Positions 1-6,048 of a DNA stretch of 13,399 nucleotides are shown here, piece after piece. Position 1 is the first letter of the stretch. Each line of letters starts with the position of its first letter. The translations under genes and the position numbers were made by a program. Below the pieces are notes generated by a model. The model worked only from the letters and a program-made list of their open reading frames with translations, had not been told where the DNA came from and ran no database searches. Source of the stretch: an uncultured Clostridia bacterium (GTDB lineage Bacteria; Bacillota; Clostridia; Christensenellales; Aristaeellaceae); NCBI GenBank assembly GCA_934630975.1, contig CAKTXH010000070.1, forward strand, positions 1-13,399. The letters run 5' to 3'.

Positions 1-849
1 CTGGTGGACCGCATCGTCACCGGCTACCCGCGCGGCGAAGCCGAGAAGCTCTACGAGGAATTCGGCTACCGCGACAATATGCTCGATACCGCCGAACCGT
101 TCGGCCTGTGGGTCATCGAAGGCCCGGCCTGGATCGAGGACGAGCTGCCCTTCAAGAAAGCGGGCTGCAACGTCGTCTTCACGCAGGACGTCTCCCCGTA
201 TAAGCTGCGCAAGGTGCGCATGCTCAACGGCGCGCACACCTCGATGGTGCTCGGCGCGTATCTGGCGGGCCACGAGATCGTCGGCGACTGCATGGCGGAT
301 GACACCATGCGCTCCTACATGTCTCAGGCGCTGTTCAACGAGATCATGCCGACCCTCGACCTGCCCAAGGACGATCTCGAGGCGTTCGCTTCCGCGATTT
401 TCGAGCGCTTCTCCAACCCGTTCAACCGTCACCTGCTGCTCTCCATCGCGCTCAACAGCCAGAGCAAGTTCCGCGCCCGCGTGCTGCCGACCATCAAGGA
501 GTATGTCAAGCGCAAGAACGAGCTGCCGAAGATCCTGACCTTCTCAATGGCGGCGTTCATCGCCTTCTACTGCGGCAAAAAGAAGGAGGACGGCTCCTTC
601 GTCGGCGTGCGCGCCGCGGGCAACGAGTACCCGATTGCCGACGATCAGTTCGTGCTCGACTTCTTTGCGGGCATGACCGGCAGGCCGGCCGCGGAAATCG
701 CGCACGCCGTGCTGACCAACGTGGATTTCTGGGGCAGCGATCTGGCCGCCGAGCTTCCGGGCTTCGAGGCTTCCGTCGCCGCTTCTCTGGACGCGATCTT
801 CACTCAGGGCGCCGCGAAGGCGATTGAAGAGGTTGTGGCAAAGGCATGA
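1..849 (+). CDS. uxaB: Tagaturonate reductase (altronate oxidoreductase), 3' part; 5' end outside the window
   Basis: This is the C-terminal 282 residues of an NAD-dependent reductase that converts D-tagaturonate to D-altronate in cytoplasmic galacturonate catabolism. The frame is open from base 1. The GTG at 4-6 is an internal valine, because the DRIVTGYPR segment lies well inside UxaB proteins, which are about 480 residues long. The catalytic pattern of the long-chain mannitol dehydrogenase family, KxxxxNxxH, is visible at fragment residues 71-79 (KVRMLNGAH). The segments FWVIEGP-like (LWVIEGP) and FKKAGCNVVFT are also typical of UxaB rather than of the fructuronate reductase UxuB. The stop overlaps the uxaA start by four bases (ATGA), which implies translational coupling in one operon. 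The assignment to tagaturonate is supported by the adjacent uxaA and uxaC. Roughly the first 200 residues, including the Rossmann NAD-binding part, are missing only because the window starts here. Confidence 0.92.
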   Translation: MVDRIVTGYPRGEAEKLYEEFGYRDNMLDTAEPFGLWVIEGPAWIEDELPFKKAGCNVVFTQDVSPYKLRKVRMLNGAHTSMVLGAYLAGHEIVGDCMADDTMRSYMSQALFNEIMPTLDLPKDDLEAFASAIFERFSNPFNRHLLLSIALNSQSKFRARVLPTIKEYVKRKNELPKILTFSMAAFIAFYCGKKKEDGSFVGVRAAGNEYPIADDQFVLDFFAGMTGRPAAEIAHAVLTNVDFWGSDLAAELPGFEASVAASLDAIFTQGAAKAIEEVVAKA

Positions 850-2315
850 GCAGATTGATCCGCATCAATCCGCGCGACAACGTGGCCGTGGCGCTCGAAC
901 CGCTCAAGGCCGGTGAAGAAGCGCTCGGCGTGGCGCTGCGCGAGGATATCCCCGCCGGGCACAAGTTTGCGCTCTGCGATATCGCCGAAAACGAAAACGT
1001 CGTCAAGTACGGCTTCCCCATCGGCCACGCGACGCAGGCCATCCCCGCGGGCAGCTGGGTGCACACCCACAACGTCAAGACCAACCTCTCCGGCCTGCTG
1101 GAATACAGCTATCATCCGCATCCCTGCGCCATGCCCGTGGATCGCAGGGCCGCGTTTGAGGGCTATGTGCGCGAGGATGGCCGCGTGGGCATCCGCAACG
1201 AAGTCTGGATTGTGAACACCGTCGGCTGCGTCAACGGCACGGCCAAGACGCTCGAGCGCATGGCGCAGGAAGCCTACGGCGACCGCGTGGACGGCGTCCA
1301 TTGCTTTGTGCATCCCTACGGATGCAGCCAGCTGGGCGAGGATCACAAGAACACGCAGAAGCTGCTCGCTTCGATGGTGCGCCATCCGAACGCGGGCGCG
1401 GTGCTCGTGCTGAGCCTCGGCTGTGAAAACAACAACGTCAACGAATTCAAAAAGGTGCTCGGCGACTACAACCCCGAGCGCGTGAAGTTCCTCATTACGC
1501 AGGACGTGGAGGATGAAATCGACGCGGGTATGAAGCTGCTCGACGAGCTGACCGCCTACGCCGCGACGTTCAAGCGGCAGACGGTGGACGCTTCCGAGCT
1601 GGTCATCGGTCTTAAGTGCGGCGGCAGCGACGGCCTTTCCGGCATCACCGCCAACCCGCTTCTAGGCTGCGCTTCCGACCTGCTGGCGCGCCACGGCGGC
1701 ACGACGCTGCTGACCGAAGTGCCGGAGATGTTCGGCGCGGAGACCATCCTGATGGATCGCTGCAAGGACGAAGCGACCTTCCGCAAAGCGGTTGAGCTGA
1801 TCAACAACTTTAAGGAATACTTCATCCGCCACGGGCAGGAGGTTTACGAAAACCCCTCCCCGGGCAACAAGGCGGGCGGCATCACCACGCTGGAAGATAA
1901 ATCCCTCGGCTGCACGCAGAAGGGCGGCACGGCTGAGGTGCGCGACGTGCTCAGCTATTGCGAATCCGTGACCGAAAAGGGGCTGAATCTCGTGCAGGGG
2001 CCGGGCAACGACCTGTGCGCCATCACGGCGCTGATGGCCTCCGGCGCGCAGATGGTGCTCTTCACCACCGGGCGCGGAACGCCGGTCGGCGCGCCGATTC
2101 CGACGGTGAAGGTTTCCACCAACACCCCGCTTTCCGAAAAGAAGCACAACTGGATCGACTTCAACGCCGGTATTCTCGCGCAGGGCGCGGACATGCAGGA
2201 GACCACCGAAGTCTTCTTCAAAAAGCTGCTGGCCATCGCTTCCGGCGAGCGGACGCAGAGCGAAACGCACGATTATCGCGAAATCGCGATTTTTAAGGAC
2301 GGCGTAACGCTGTAA
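846..2315 (+). CDS. uxaA: Altronate dehydratase (full-length UxaA)
   Basis: A 489-residue protein, close to the roughly 495 residues of E. coli UxaA. The enzyme dehydrates D-altronate to 2-keto-3-deoxygluconate (KDG) in the cytoplasm and is iron-dependent in characterised members. The N-terminal SAF-type domain (about residues 1-95) ends in the HTHN motif at 73-76. The large C-terminal domain begins near residue 105 (GYVREDGRVGIRN) and contains a Gly-Cys segment (LGCENNN) and the family signature GLKCGGSDG at 255-263, followed by SGITANPLLG. Both domains are in one polypeptide, unlike the split forms seen in some Clostridia. The start ATG overlaps the uxaB TGA by four bases and has only a weak Shine-Dalgarno sequence, so it is probably translated by coupling. 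The related galactarate dehydratase GarD has the same architecture, but the uxaB/uxaC neighbours make altronate the likely substrate. Confidence 0.95.
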   Translation: MSRLIRINPRDNVAVALEPLKAGEEALGVALREDIPAGHKFALCDIAENENVVKYGFPIGHATQAIPAGSWVHTHNVKTNLSGLLEYSYHPHPCAMPVDRRAAFEGYVREDGRVGIRNEVWIVNTVGCVNGTAKTLERMAQEAYGDRVDGVHCFVHPYGCSQLGEDHKNTQKLLASMVRHPNAGAVLVLSLGCENNNVNEFKKVLGDYNPERVKFLITQDVEDEIDAGMKLLDELTAYAATFKRQTVDASELVIGLKCGGSDGLSGITANPLLGCASDLLARHGGTTLLTEVPEMFGAETILMDRCKDEATFRKAVELINNFKEYFIRHGQEVYENPSPGNKAGGITTLEDKSLGCTQKGGTAEVRDVLSYCESVTEKGLNLVQGPGNDLCAITALMASGAQMVLFTTGRGTPVGAPIPTVKVSTNTPLSEKKHNWIDFNAGILAQGADMQETTEVFFKKLLAIASGERTQSETHDYREIAIFKDGVTL

Positions 2316-2326
2316 TTTGCATTTTT

Positions 2327-2362
2327 ACCCTTCTGCCGCCCGCATGCGGGCGGCGGAAGGGT
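2327..2362. repeat. 36-bp GC-rich near-perfect palindrome between uxaA and uxaC
   Basis: The left arm (2327-2344) and right arm (2345-2362) are complementary over 18 positions with one T/G wobble, with core GCCGCCCGCA/TGCGGGCGGC flanked by CCCTTC/GAAGGG. A second small dyad, TGATTC-aaa-GAATCA (2362-2376), overlaps its right edge. No T-run follows on either strand, so a classical intrinsic terminator is unlikely. Inside an operon it could be an mRNA-stabilising or partial-attenuation hairpin, or a dispersed palindromic repeat. It resembles the element at 11425-11447. Confidence 0.75.
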
Positions 2363-2394
2363 GATTCAAAGAATCATCAAAGGAGGAGAACCCC

Positions 2395-3801
2395 ATGAAA
2401 CCGTTTATGGATCAGGATTTTCTGCTTGAAAATGACGTGGCCAAAAAGCTGTATCACGAGTATGCGGAAAACATGCCGATTTATGACTATCATTGCCACA
2501 TCTCCCCGCGCATGATCTACGAGAACTATCAGTTCCAGAACATCGGCGAGCTGATGCTCGGCGGCGACCACTACAAGTGGCGCGTGATGCTCTCCAACGG
2601 CGTGGATGAGAAGTTCATCCGCGGCGACGCGAGCTGGCACGACAAATGGCTGGCCTTTGCCGCGAGCCTGAAATACTGCATCGGCAACCCGATGTTCCAC
2701 TGGACGCATCTGGAGCTGCGCCGCGTGTTCGGCATTGAGGAAATCCTGAGCGAAAAGACCGCCGAGGATATCTGGAACCGCGCGAACGCGCTGCTGGCGA
2801 CGGAGGAATACCGCTGCCGCGGCCTGATCGAGAAATTCGGCGTGAAGGTCATCTGCACCACCGACGACCCGGTGGACGACCTTGAGCACCAAATCAAGAT
2901 CGCGCAGGATCCGACCTGCAAATTCAAGGTGTACCCGGCCTGGCGGCCCGACAAGGTGCTCAACATCGAGCGCGGCGGCTTTGTGGATTACATGAACCGC
3001 CTCTCCCGCGTCTCCGGCATCCACTGCCTGAATCTGGACAGCATGATGCAGGCGATCGAATCCCGTCTCGATTTCTTCCATGCGCACGGCGCGCGCCTGT
3101 CCGACCATGCGCTGGATACGGTGCCCTACGGCGTGCCGAGCACGCACATCGCGGGCGAAGCCTTCCGCAAGGCCATGAGCGGCGCGCCGCTGACCGAAGC
3201 GGAAATCGCCTCCTATAAGACCTACGTGCTCGTCGAGCTGGCGCGCATGTACAAGGCGCGCGGCTGGGCACAGCAGTACCACATCGGCGCGATGCGCAAC
3301 AACAACCCGCGCATGTTCGAGAAGTACGGCCCGGACGTGGGCTTCGACTCCATCGACGACACCTGCATCGCGGAGAACCTCTCCAAGCTGCTGGCCGAAG
3401 AGGAGCGCACCGGCAACCTGCCCAAGACCATCCTCTACTGCCTCAACCCGAAGGATAACTACGTCATCGGCACGATGCTGGGCAACTTCCAGGGCGACGG
3501 CATCCCGGGCAAGATTCAGTTCGGTTCCGGCTGGTGGTTCTGCGACCAGAAGTACGGCATGGAAGACCAGATGCACGCGCTGGCGTCGCTGGGTCTGCTG
3601 GGGCGTTTTGTCGGCATGCTGACGGATTCCCGCTCCTTCATCTCCTACCCGCGCCACGAGTACTTCCGCCGCATCCTGTGCAACATGATCGGCAAGTGGG
3701 TCGAGAACGGCGAATACCCGGAGGATTACGACACCCTGGGCGAGCTGGTTCGCGGCATCTGCTACAACAACGCGGTCGAGTACTTCGGCATGGAGGTCTA
3801 A
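2395..3801 (+). CDS. uxaC: Glucuronate/galacturonate (uronate) isomerase
   Basis: A 468-residue protein matching the usual length of UxaC (about 470). It interconverts D-galacturonate and D-tagaturonate, and D-glucuronate and D-fructuronate, as the first step of the isomerase pathway. It belongs to the amidohydrolase-like metal-dependent TIM-barrel proteins. The HxH metal motif is at residues 33-35 (DYHCHISP), followed by NIGELMLGGDHYKWR, which is highly characteristic of the family. CTTDDPVDDLEHH-like sequence (CTTDDPVDDLEHQ) lies in the barrel, and GSGWWFCDQ and LTDSRSF occur near the C-terminus. The start is set by a strong AAAGGAGGAG at 2379-2388, with eight bases between AGGAGG and the ATG. 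It lies 79 bp after uxaA in the same operon, separated by the palindrome at 2327-2362. No anomaly is seen. Confidence 0.96.
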   Translation: MKPFMDQDFLLENDVAKKLYHEYAENMPIYDYHCHISPRMIYENYQFQNIGELMLGGDHYKWRVMLSNGVDEKFIRGDASWHDKWLAFAASLKYCIGNPMFHWTHLELRRVFGIEEILSEKTAEDIWNRANALLATEEYRCRGLIEKFGVKVICTTDDPVDDLEHQIKIAQDPTCKFKVYPAWRPDKVLNIERGGFVDYMNRLSRVSGIHCLNLDSMMQAIESRLDFFHAHGARLSDHALDTVPYGVPSTHIAGEAFRKAMSGAPLTEAEIASYKTYVLVELARMYKARGWAQQYHIGAMRNNNPRMFEKYGPDVGFDSIDDTCIAENLSKLLAEEERTGNLPKTILYCLNPKDNYVIGTMLGNFQGDGIPGKIQFGSGWWFCDQKYGMEDQMHALASLGLLGRFVGMLTDSRSFISYPRHEYFRRILCNMIGKWVENGEYPEDYDTLGELVRGICYNNAVEYFGMEV

Positions 3802-3817
3802 GACCGCCCCTTTTTTC

Positions 3818-3859
3818 CGCCCGCGCCGGCCGGTTTTCACAGGTCAGCGGACGCGGGCG
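3818..3859 (+). other. Possible hairpin in the uxaC-kdgF intergenic leader
   Basis: Within the 89-bp gap after uxaC, CGCCCGCG (3818-3825) and CGCGGGCG (3852-3859) are exact 8-bp inverted repeats. The 26-base interval begins with the self-complementary CCGGCCGG (3826-3833). A run of six T residues (3811-3816) precedes rather than follows the structure, so it does not read as a terminator for the operon direction. A role in mRNA processing or attenuation is possible but unproven. Confidence 0.4.
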
Positions 3860-3876
3860 AAACAGAGCATACAGTT

Positions 3877-3881
3877 GGGAG
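3877..3881 (+). promoter_or_regulatory. Ribosome binding site that decides the kdgF-like start
   Basis: GGGAG ends nine bases before the ATG at 3891. The alternative in-frame ATG at 3882 directly abuts this site and could not be served by it, and an open frame further upstream lies inside uxaC. The start at 3891 is therefore chosen. Confidence 0.65.
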
Positions 3882-3890
3882 ATGTTTCGG

Positions 3891-4220
3891 ATGAATACGT
3901 TTATCACCAACGAAGAACCGCAGTGGATTGAGCTGGGCGGCGGCCAGCGCCGCAAAATCCGCGCCTACAACGGCGAGGTGATGCTCGTCGAGGTCGGTTT
4001 CGATACCGGCGCGGTCGGCGCGGCGCACAGCCACCCGCACGCGCAGATTTCCTACGTGCTGGACGGCGAATTCACCTATACCATCGAAGGGGTGACCCGC
4101 TCGATGAAGAAGGGCGATTCCATCGTCGTGGACGGCGGCAAGGTGCACGGCTGCGCCTGCGTCAAAGCGGGCACGCTGCTGGATATTTTCGCCCCGATGC
4201 GCGAGGATTTCGTCAAATAA
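3891..4220 (+). CDS. kdgF: KdgF-like cupin (unsaturated uronate linearisation)
   Basis: A 109-residue single-domain cupin, matching the roughly 110 residues of KdgF. KdgF converts 4,5-unsaturated galacturonate or glucuronate, released by pectin or alginate-type lyases, to the linear ketouronate that feeds the KDG pathway. Cupin motif 1 supplies H46, H48 and Q52 (HSHPHAQISYVLDGEF), and motif 2 supplies H86 (GDSIVV..GKVHG). The C-terminal DIFAPMREDF provides D98, F100 and R104. The set (two His, Gln and His for the metal, plus Asp/Phe/Arg) agrees, with an offset of a few residues, with the active site I recall for characterised KdgF. It sits inside the uronate operon between uxaC and the KDPG aldolase, which strongly supports the role. 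A generic sugar-binding cupin cannot be excluded from sequence alone. It has no signal peptide, so it should be cytoplasmic. Confidence 0.8.
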   Translation: MNTFITNEEPQWIELGGGQRRKIRAYNGEVMLVEVGFDTGAVGAAHSHPHAQISYVLDGEFTYTIEGVTRSMKKGDSIVVDGGKVHGCACVKAGTLLDIFAPMREDFVK

Positions 4221-4279
4221 CAGGCAGCCCTCTGCCGCCTTCGGGCGCGCAGATCGCATAGATACACAAGGAATTCATG

Positions 4280-4285
4280 AGGAGG
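4280..4285 (+). promoter_or_regulatory. Ribosome binding site that decides the KDPG aldolase start
   Basis: A perfect AGGAGG lies nine bases before the ATG at 4295. It is inside the reading frame that would begin at the upstream ATG 4277, whose own AAGGA (4268-4272) is only four bases away. The start at 4295 is preferred, and it also fits the normal aldolase N-terminus (a short helix, then GIVPVI). Confidence 0.75.
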
Positions 4286-4294
4286 AATAACATC

Positions 4295-5251
4295 ATGGAT
4301 ATTTTGGAGCAGCTTTCTCTGATCGGCATCGTGCCGGTTATCGCCATCAACGACGCGGCGGACGCCGTGCCGCTGGCGCAGGCGCTGATTGACGGCGGCC
4401 TGCCGTGCGCGGAGGTCACCTTCCGCACCGCCGCCGCTGCGGACGCGATCAAGAACATGACCGAAGCCTTCCCGGATATGGTCGTCGGCGCGGGCACCGT
4501 GCTCACCTGCGAGCAGGTGGATCGTGCCGTCGCCGCGGGCGCGAAGTTCATCGTCTCCCCGGGCCTGAACCCGACCACCGTGAAGCACTGCCAGGAGATC
4601 GGCATCCCGGTCTGCCCCGGCACGGCGAACCCGAGCGATATCGAGGTCGCGCTCTCCCTGGGTCTGAAATCCGTCAAGTTCTTCCCGGCTGAGGCGGCCG
4701 GCGGCCTGAAGTACATCAAGTCCATCGCCGCGCCGTATGTCGATATGAAGTTTATGCCCACCGGCGGCGTGAACGAGAAGAACCTGCTGGATTACCTCTC
4801 CTTCAACAAGATCTTCTGCTGCGGCGGCAGCTGGATGGTGCCGGGCGACGCGGTGAAGGCCAAGGATTGGGATCGCATCCGCACCCTGACCGCCTCCGCC
4901 GTGCAGCTCATGCTGGGCCTTGAAATCGCGCACGTGGGCATCAACAGCGCCGACGAGGCCGAGGCGATGGATACCGCGACCAAGCTGTGCAAGCTGCTGG
5001 GCTGGACGATGAAGGTCGGCAACAGCTCCATCTTCGCCGGCACGGGCATCGAGGTCATGAAGACCCCGTTCCGCGGCACGAAGGGCCACATCGGCATCAA
5101 GACCAACTTTATCGCGCGCGCGCAGGCGTATCTGGAGCGTCAGGGCTTCGAGTTCGACCCGGCCAGCGCCAGCGTGAAGGACGGCCAGCTCAAGGCCATC
5201 TACCTCAAGGACGAGATCGCGGGCTTCGCGATTCACCTCGTGCAGAAGTAA
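4295..5251 (+). CDS. eda: KDPG/KHG aldolase fused to a C-terminal VOC-like domain
   Basis: A 318-residue protein with two parts. Residues 1-205 are a class I 2-keto-3-deoxy-6-phosphogluconate aldolase. GIVPVIAI leads to E40 (CAEVTFR, with R44), then VVGAGTVL, FIVSPGLNP and CPGTANP. The Schiff-base lysine is K128 (SVKFFPAE), and the phosphate loop is PTGGVN at 155-160. The enzyme splits KDPG to pyruvate and glyceraldehyde-3-phosphate, the last step after UxaA and a KDG kinase not present here. Stand-alone Eda is about 205-215 residues, so the remaining 110 residues are an addition. That part (209-318) reads as a glyoxalase/VOC fold: IAHVGIN, an AtKLCKLLGW-type helix, GHIGIKT, a helix with AQAYLERQGFEF, and a final AIYLKDEIAGFAIHLVQ strand pair. 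Its function is unknown to me; similar fusions occur in other Clostridia as far as I recall. It is the last gene of the operon and is followed by a terminator. Confidence 0.9.
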   Translation: MDILEQLSLIGIVPVIAINDAADAVPLAQALIDGGLPCAEVTFRTAAAADAIKNMTEAFPDMVVGAGTVLTCEQVDRAVAAGAKFIVSPGLNPTTVKHCQEIGIPVCPGTANPSDIEVALSLGLKSVKFFPAEAAGGLKYIKSIAAPYVDMKFMPTGGVNEKNLLDYLSFNKIFCCGGSWMVPGDAVKAKDWDRIRTLTASAVQLMLGLEIAHVGINSADEAEAMDTATKLCKLLGWTMKVGNSSIFAGTGIEVMKTPFRGTKGHIGIKTNFIARAQAYLERQGFEFDPASASVKDGQLKAIYLKDEIAGFAIHLVQK

Positions 5252-5267
5252 TCCGCCGAAGAGATTC

Positions 5268-5298
5268 AAAAAGGGAAGGGCTTGTCCCCTCCCTTTTT
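5268..5298 (+). terminator. Intrinsic terminator of the uronate operon
   Basis: Thirteen-base arms (5268-5280 and 5286-5298) pair with a single A/C mismatch around a five-base loop. The stem runs from AAAAAGGG through a GC-rich core to CCCTTTTT and is followed by a further T-rich stretch to 5312. The A-tract on the left could also allow termination from the opposite strand. It begins 17 bases after the aldolase stop. Confidence 0.88.
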
Positions 5299-5313
5299 CT
5301 TTTGGCTTTTTTA

Positions 5314-5322
5314 TGATACAAT
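5314..5322 (+). promoter_or_regulatory. Putative extended -10 promoter of the TetR-type gene
   Basis: TGaTACAAT is an extended -10 element (TGn plus a five-of-six TATAAT match) 36 bases before the start codon at 5359. The region 17 bases upstream (TTTTTC inside the terminator tail) is a poor -35, as is usual for extended -10 promoters. The AT-rich patch stands out in GC-rich surroundings. Its position after a strong terminator requires the downstream gene to have its own promoter. Confidence 0.45.
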
Positions 5323-5358
5323 ACATTTAGAATACTTGACCGCCGGGAGGGAACGCCC

Positions 5359-5913
5359 ATGCACATCAATCTCAACGAAGAGCAGGTGGACAAGGCGCTG
5401 TTCGACGCGCTCTATGCCCTGATGCAGCGACGCACCATTGAGGAATTGACCGTCGGGGATATTCTCGAACAGGCGCATGTCTCCCGCTCCAGCTTTTACC
5501 GCCATTACCGGGATAAATATGAGCTGCTCACCACCAGCTATAAGCACATTCTGGAAAGCACCTACCTGCGCTGCCTGCACGGCAACCCGTGGAAGGAATC
5601 CGCCACATCGCTGTACACCGTGCTGGCCGAGCACCCGGCCTTTTTCAAGCACGCGCTGGCCTCCACCGGGCCGAACAGCCTGCGGCAGTATATCTGCGAT
5701 ATCAGCATGGAGTGTTACGAGGAAATCTTCCGCCAGCACGGGCAGGATCTGCGCGGCGACTGGCGGCTGTTTACCGCCGTCAAGAGCCACATCTACGGCA
5801 CGTGCGAAATCACCTGCGAATGGGCGCAGGAGGGCATGCGGCACAGCCCGCAGGAGATGATCGACCTGTTTTATTACGTTACGCCGGACTGCCTGAAACC
5901 ATACTGCTCCTGA
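5359..5913 (+). CDS. TetR/AcrR-family transcriptional regulator
   Basis: A 184-residue cytoplasmic DNA-binding regulator. The N-terminal TetR helix-turn-helix covers about residues 10-55: a first helix with ALFDALYALM, TIEELTVGDILEQAHVSRSSFYRHYRDKYEL in consensus order (written here as its TVGDILEQAHVS turn and SSFYRHYRDKYEL recognition part). The C-terminal ligand-binding part is all-helical and resembles the short TetR_C_7-type domains of Bacillota. It has seven cysteines (72, 113, 119, 149, 153, 178, 183), which is high for its size. GGGAGG at 5345-5350 is eight bases from the ATG. It lies 135 bp upstream of the FAD flavoprotein gene on the same strand, but that gene has its own promoter, with an inverted repeat touching the -35. 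Control of the flavoprotein gene is therefore a reasonable inference. The inducing ligand is unknown. Confidence 0.85.
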   Translation: MHINLNEEQVDKALFDALYALMQRRTIEELTVGDILEQAHVSRSSFYRHYRDKYELLTTSYKHILESTYLRCLHGNPWKESATSLYTVLAEHPAFFKHALASTGPNSLRQYICDISMECYEEIFRQHGQDLRGDWRLFTAVKSHIYGTCEITCEWAQEGMRHSPQEMIDLFYYVTPDCLKPYCS

Positions 5914-5949
5914 ATTCCGCCACTCCCCGCTTCTTCGACCGCTTAAAAC

Positions 5950-5973
5950 GAAACAAAACCGCGATATTGTTTC
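5950..5973. promoter_or_regulatory. Candidate TetR operator: 7-bp inverted repeat abutting a -35 box
   Basis: GAAACAA (5950-5956) and TTGTTTC (5967-5973) form an exact inverted repeat separated by ten bases, ending one base before the TTGACC -35 box at 5974. Size and placement fit a dimeric regulator that controls the flavoprotein promoter. I did not find a matching repeat at the tetR promoter. Confidence 0.5.
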
Positions 5974-6002
5974 TTGACCCGCAAGCGTCAATAAATTATC
6001 AT
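5974..6002 (+). promoter_or_regulatory. Sigma-70-type promoter of the FAD flavoprotein gene
   Basis: TTGACC (5974-5979), 17 bases, TATCAT (5997-6002). Each box is a five-of-six consensus match with ideal spacing. The predicted start of transcription, about 6009, leaves a leader of about 40 bases carrying AAAGGAG (6035-6041), seven bases from the ATG. Confidence 0.8.
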
Positions 6003-6048
6003 ATAGGCAGAAAAAACAATTCGTTTTGCCGAAGAAAGGAGCATCTTT

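Noticed and set aside
2377..3840. 487-residue open frame on the minus strand
   Set aside because: It mirrors uxaC, which has unmistakable family motifs and a strong ribosome binding site. The antisense product has shadow-like composition.
3534..3890. Upstream extension of the cupin gene into uxaC
   Set aside because: The frame is open by chance within uxaC. The cupin starts at 3891 with a properly spaced GGGAG, and the length then fits KdgF.
4076..5326. 416-residue open frame on the minus strand
   Set aside because: It is antisense to the KDPG aldolase and part of kdgF and starts in the terminator region; no family resemblance is seen.
6006..6030. Possible hairpin in the flavoprotein leader (AAAAC/GTTTT with GGC/GCC outside)
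   Set aside because: The arms pair only with a bulge and the stem is AT-rich and short, so it is too weak to list as a regulatory structure.
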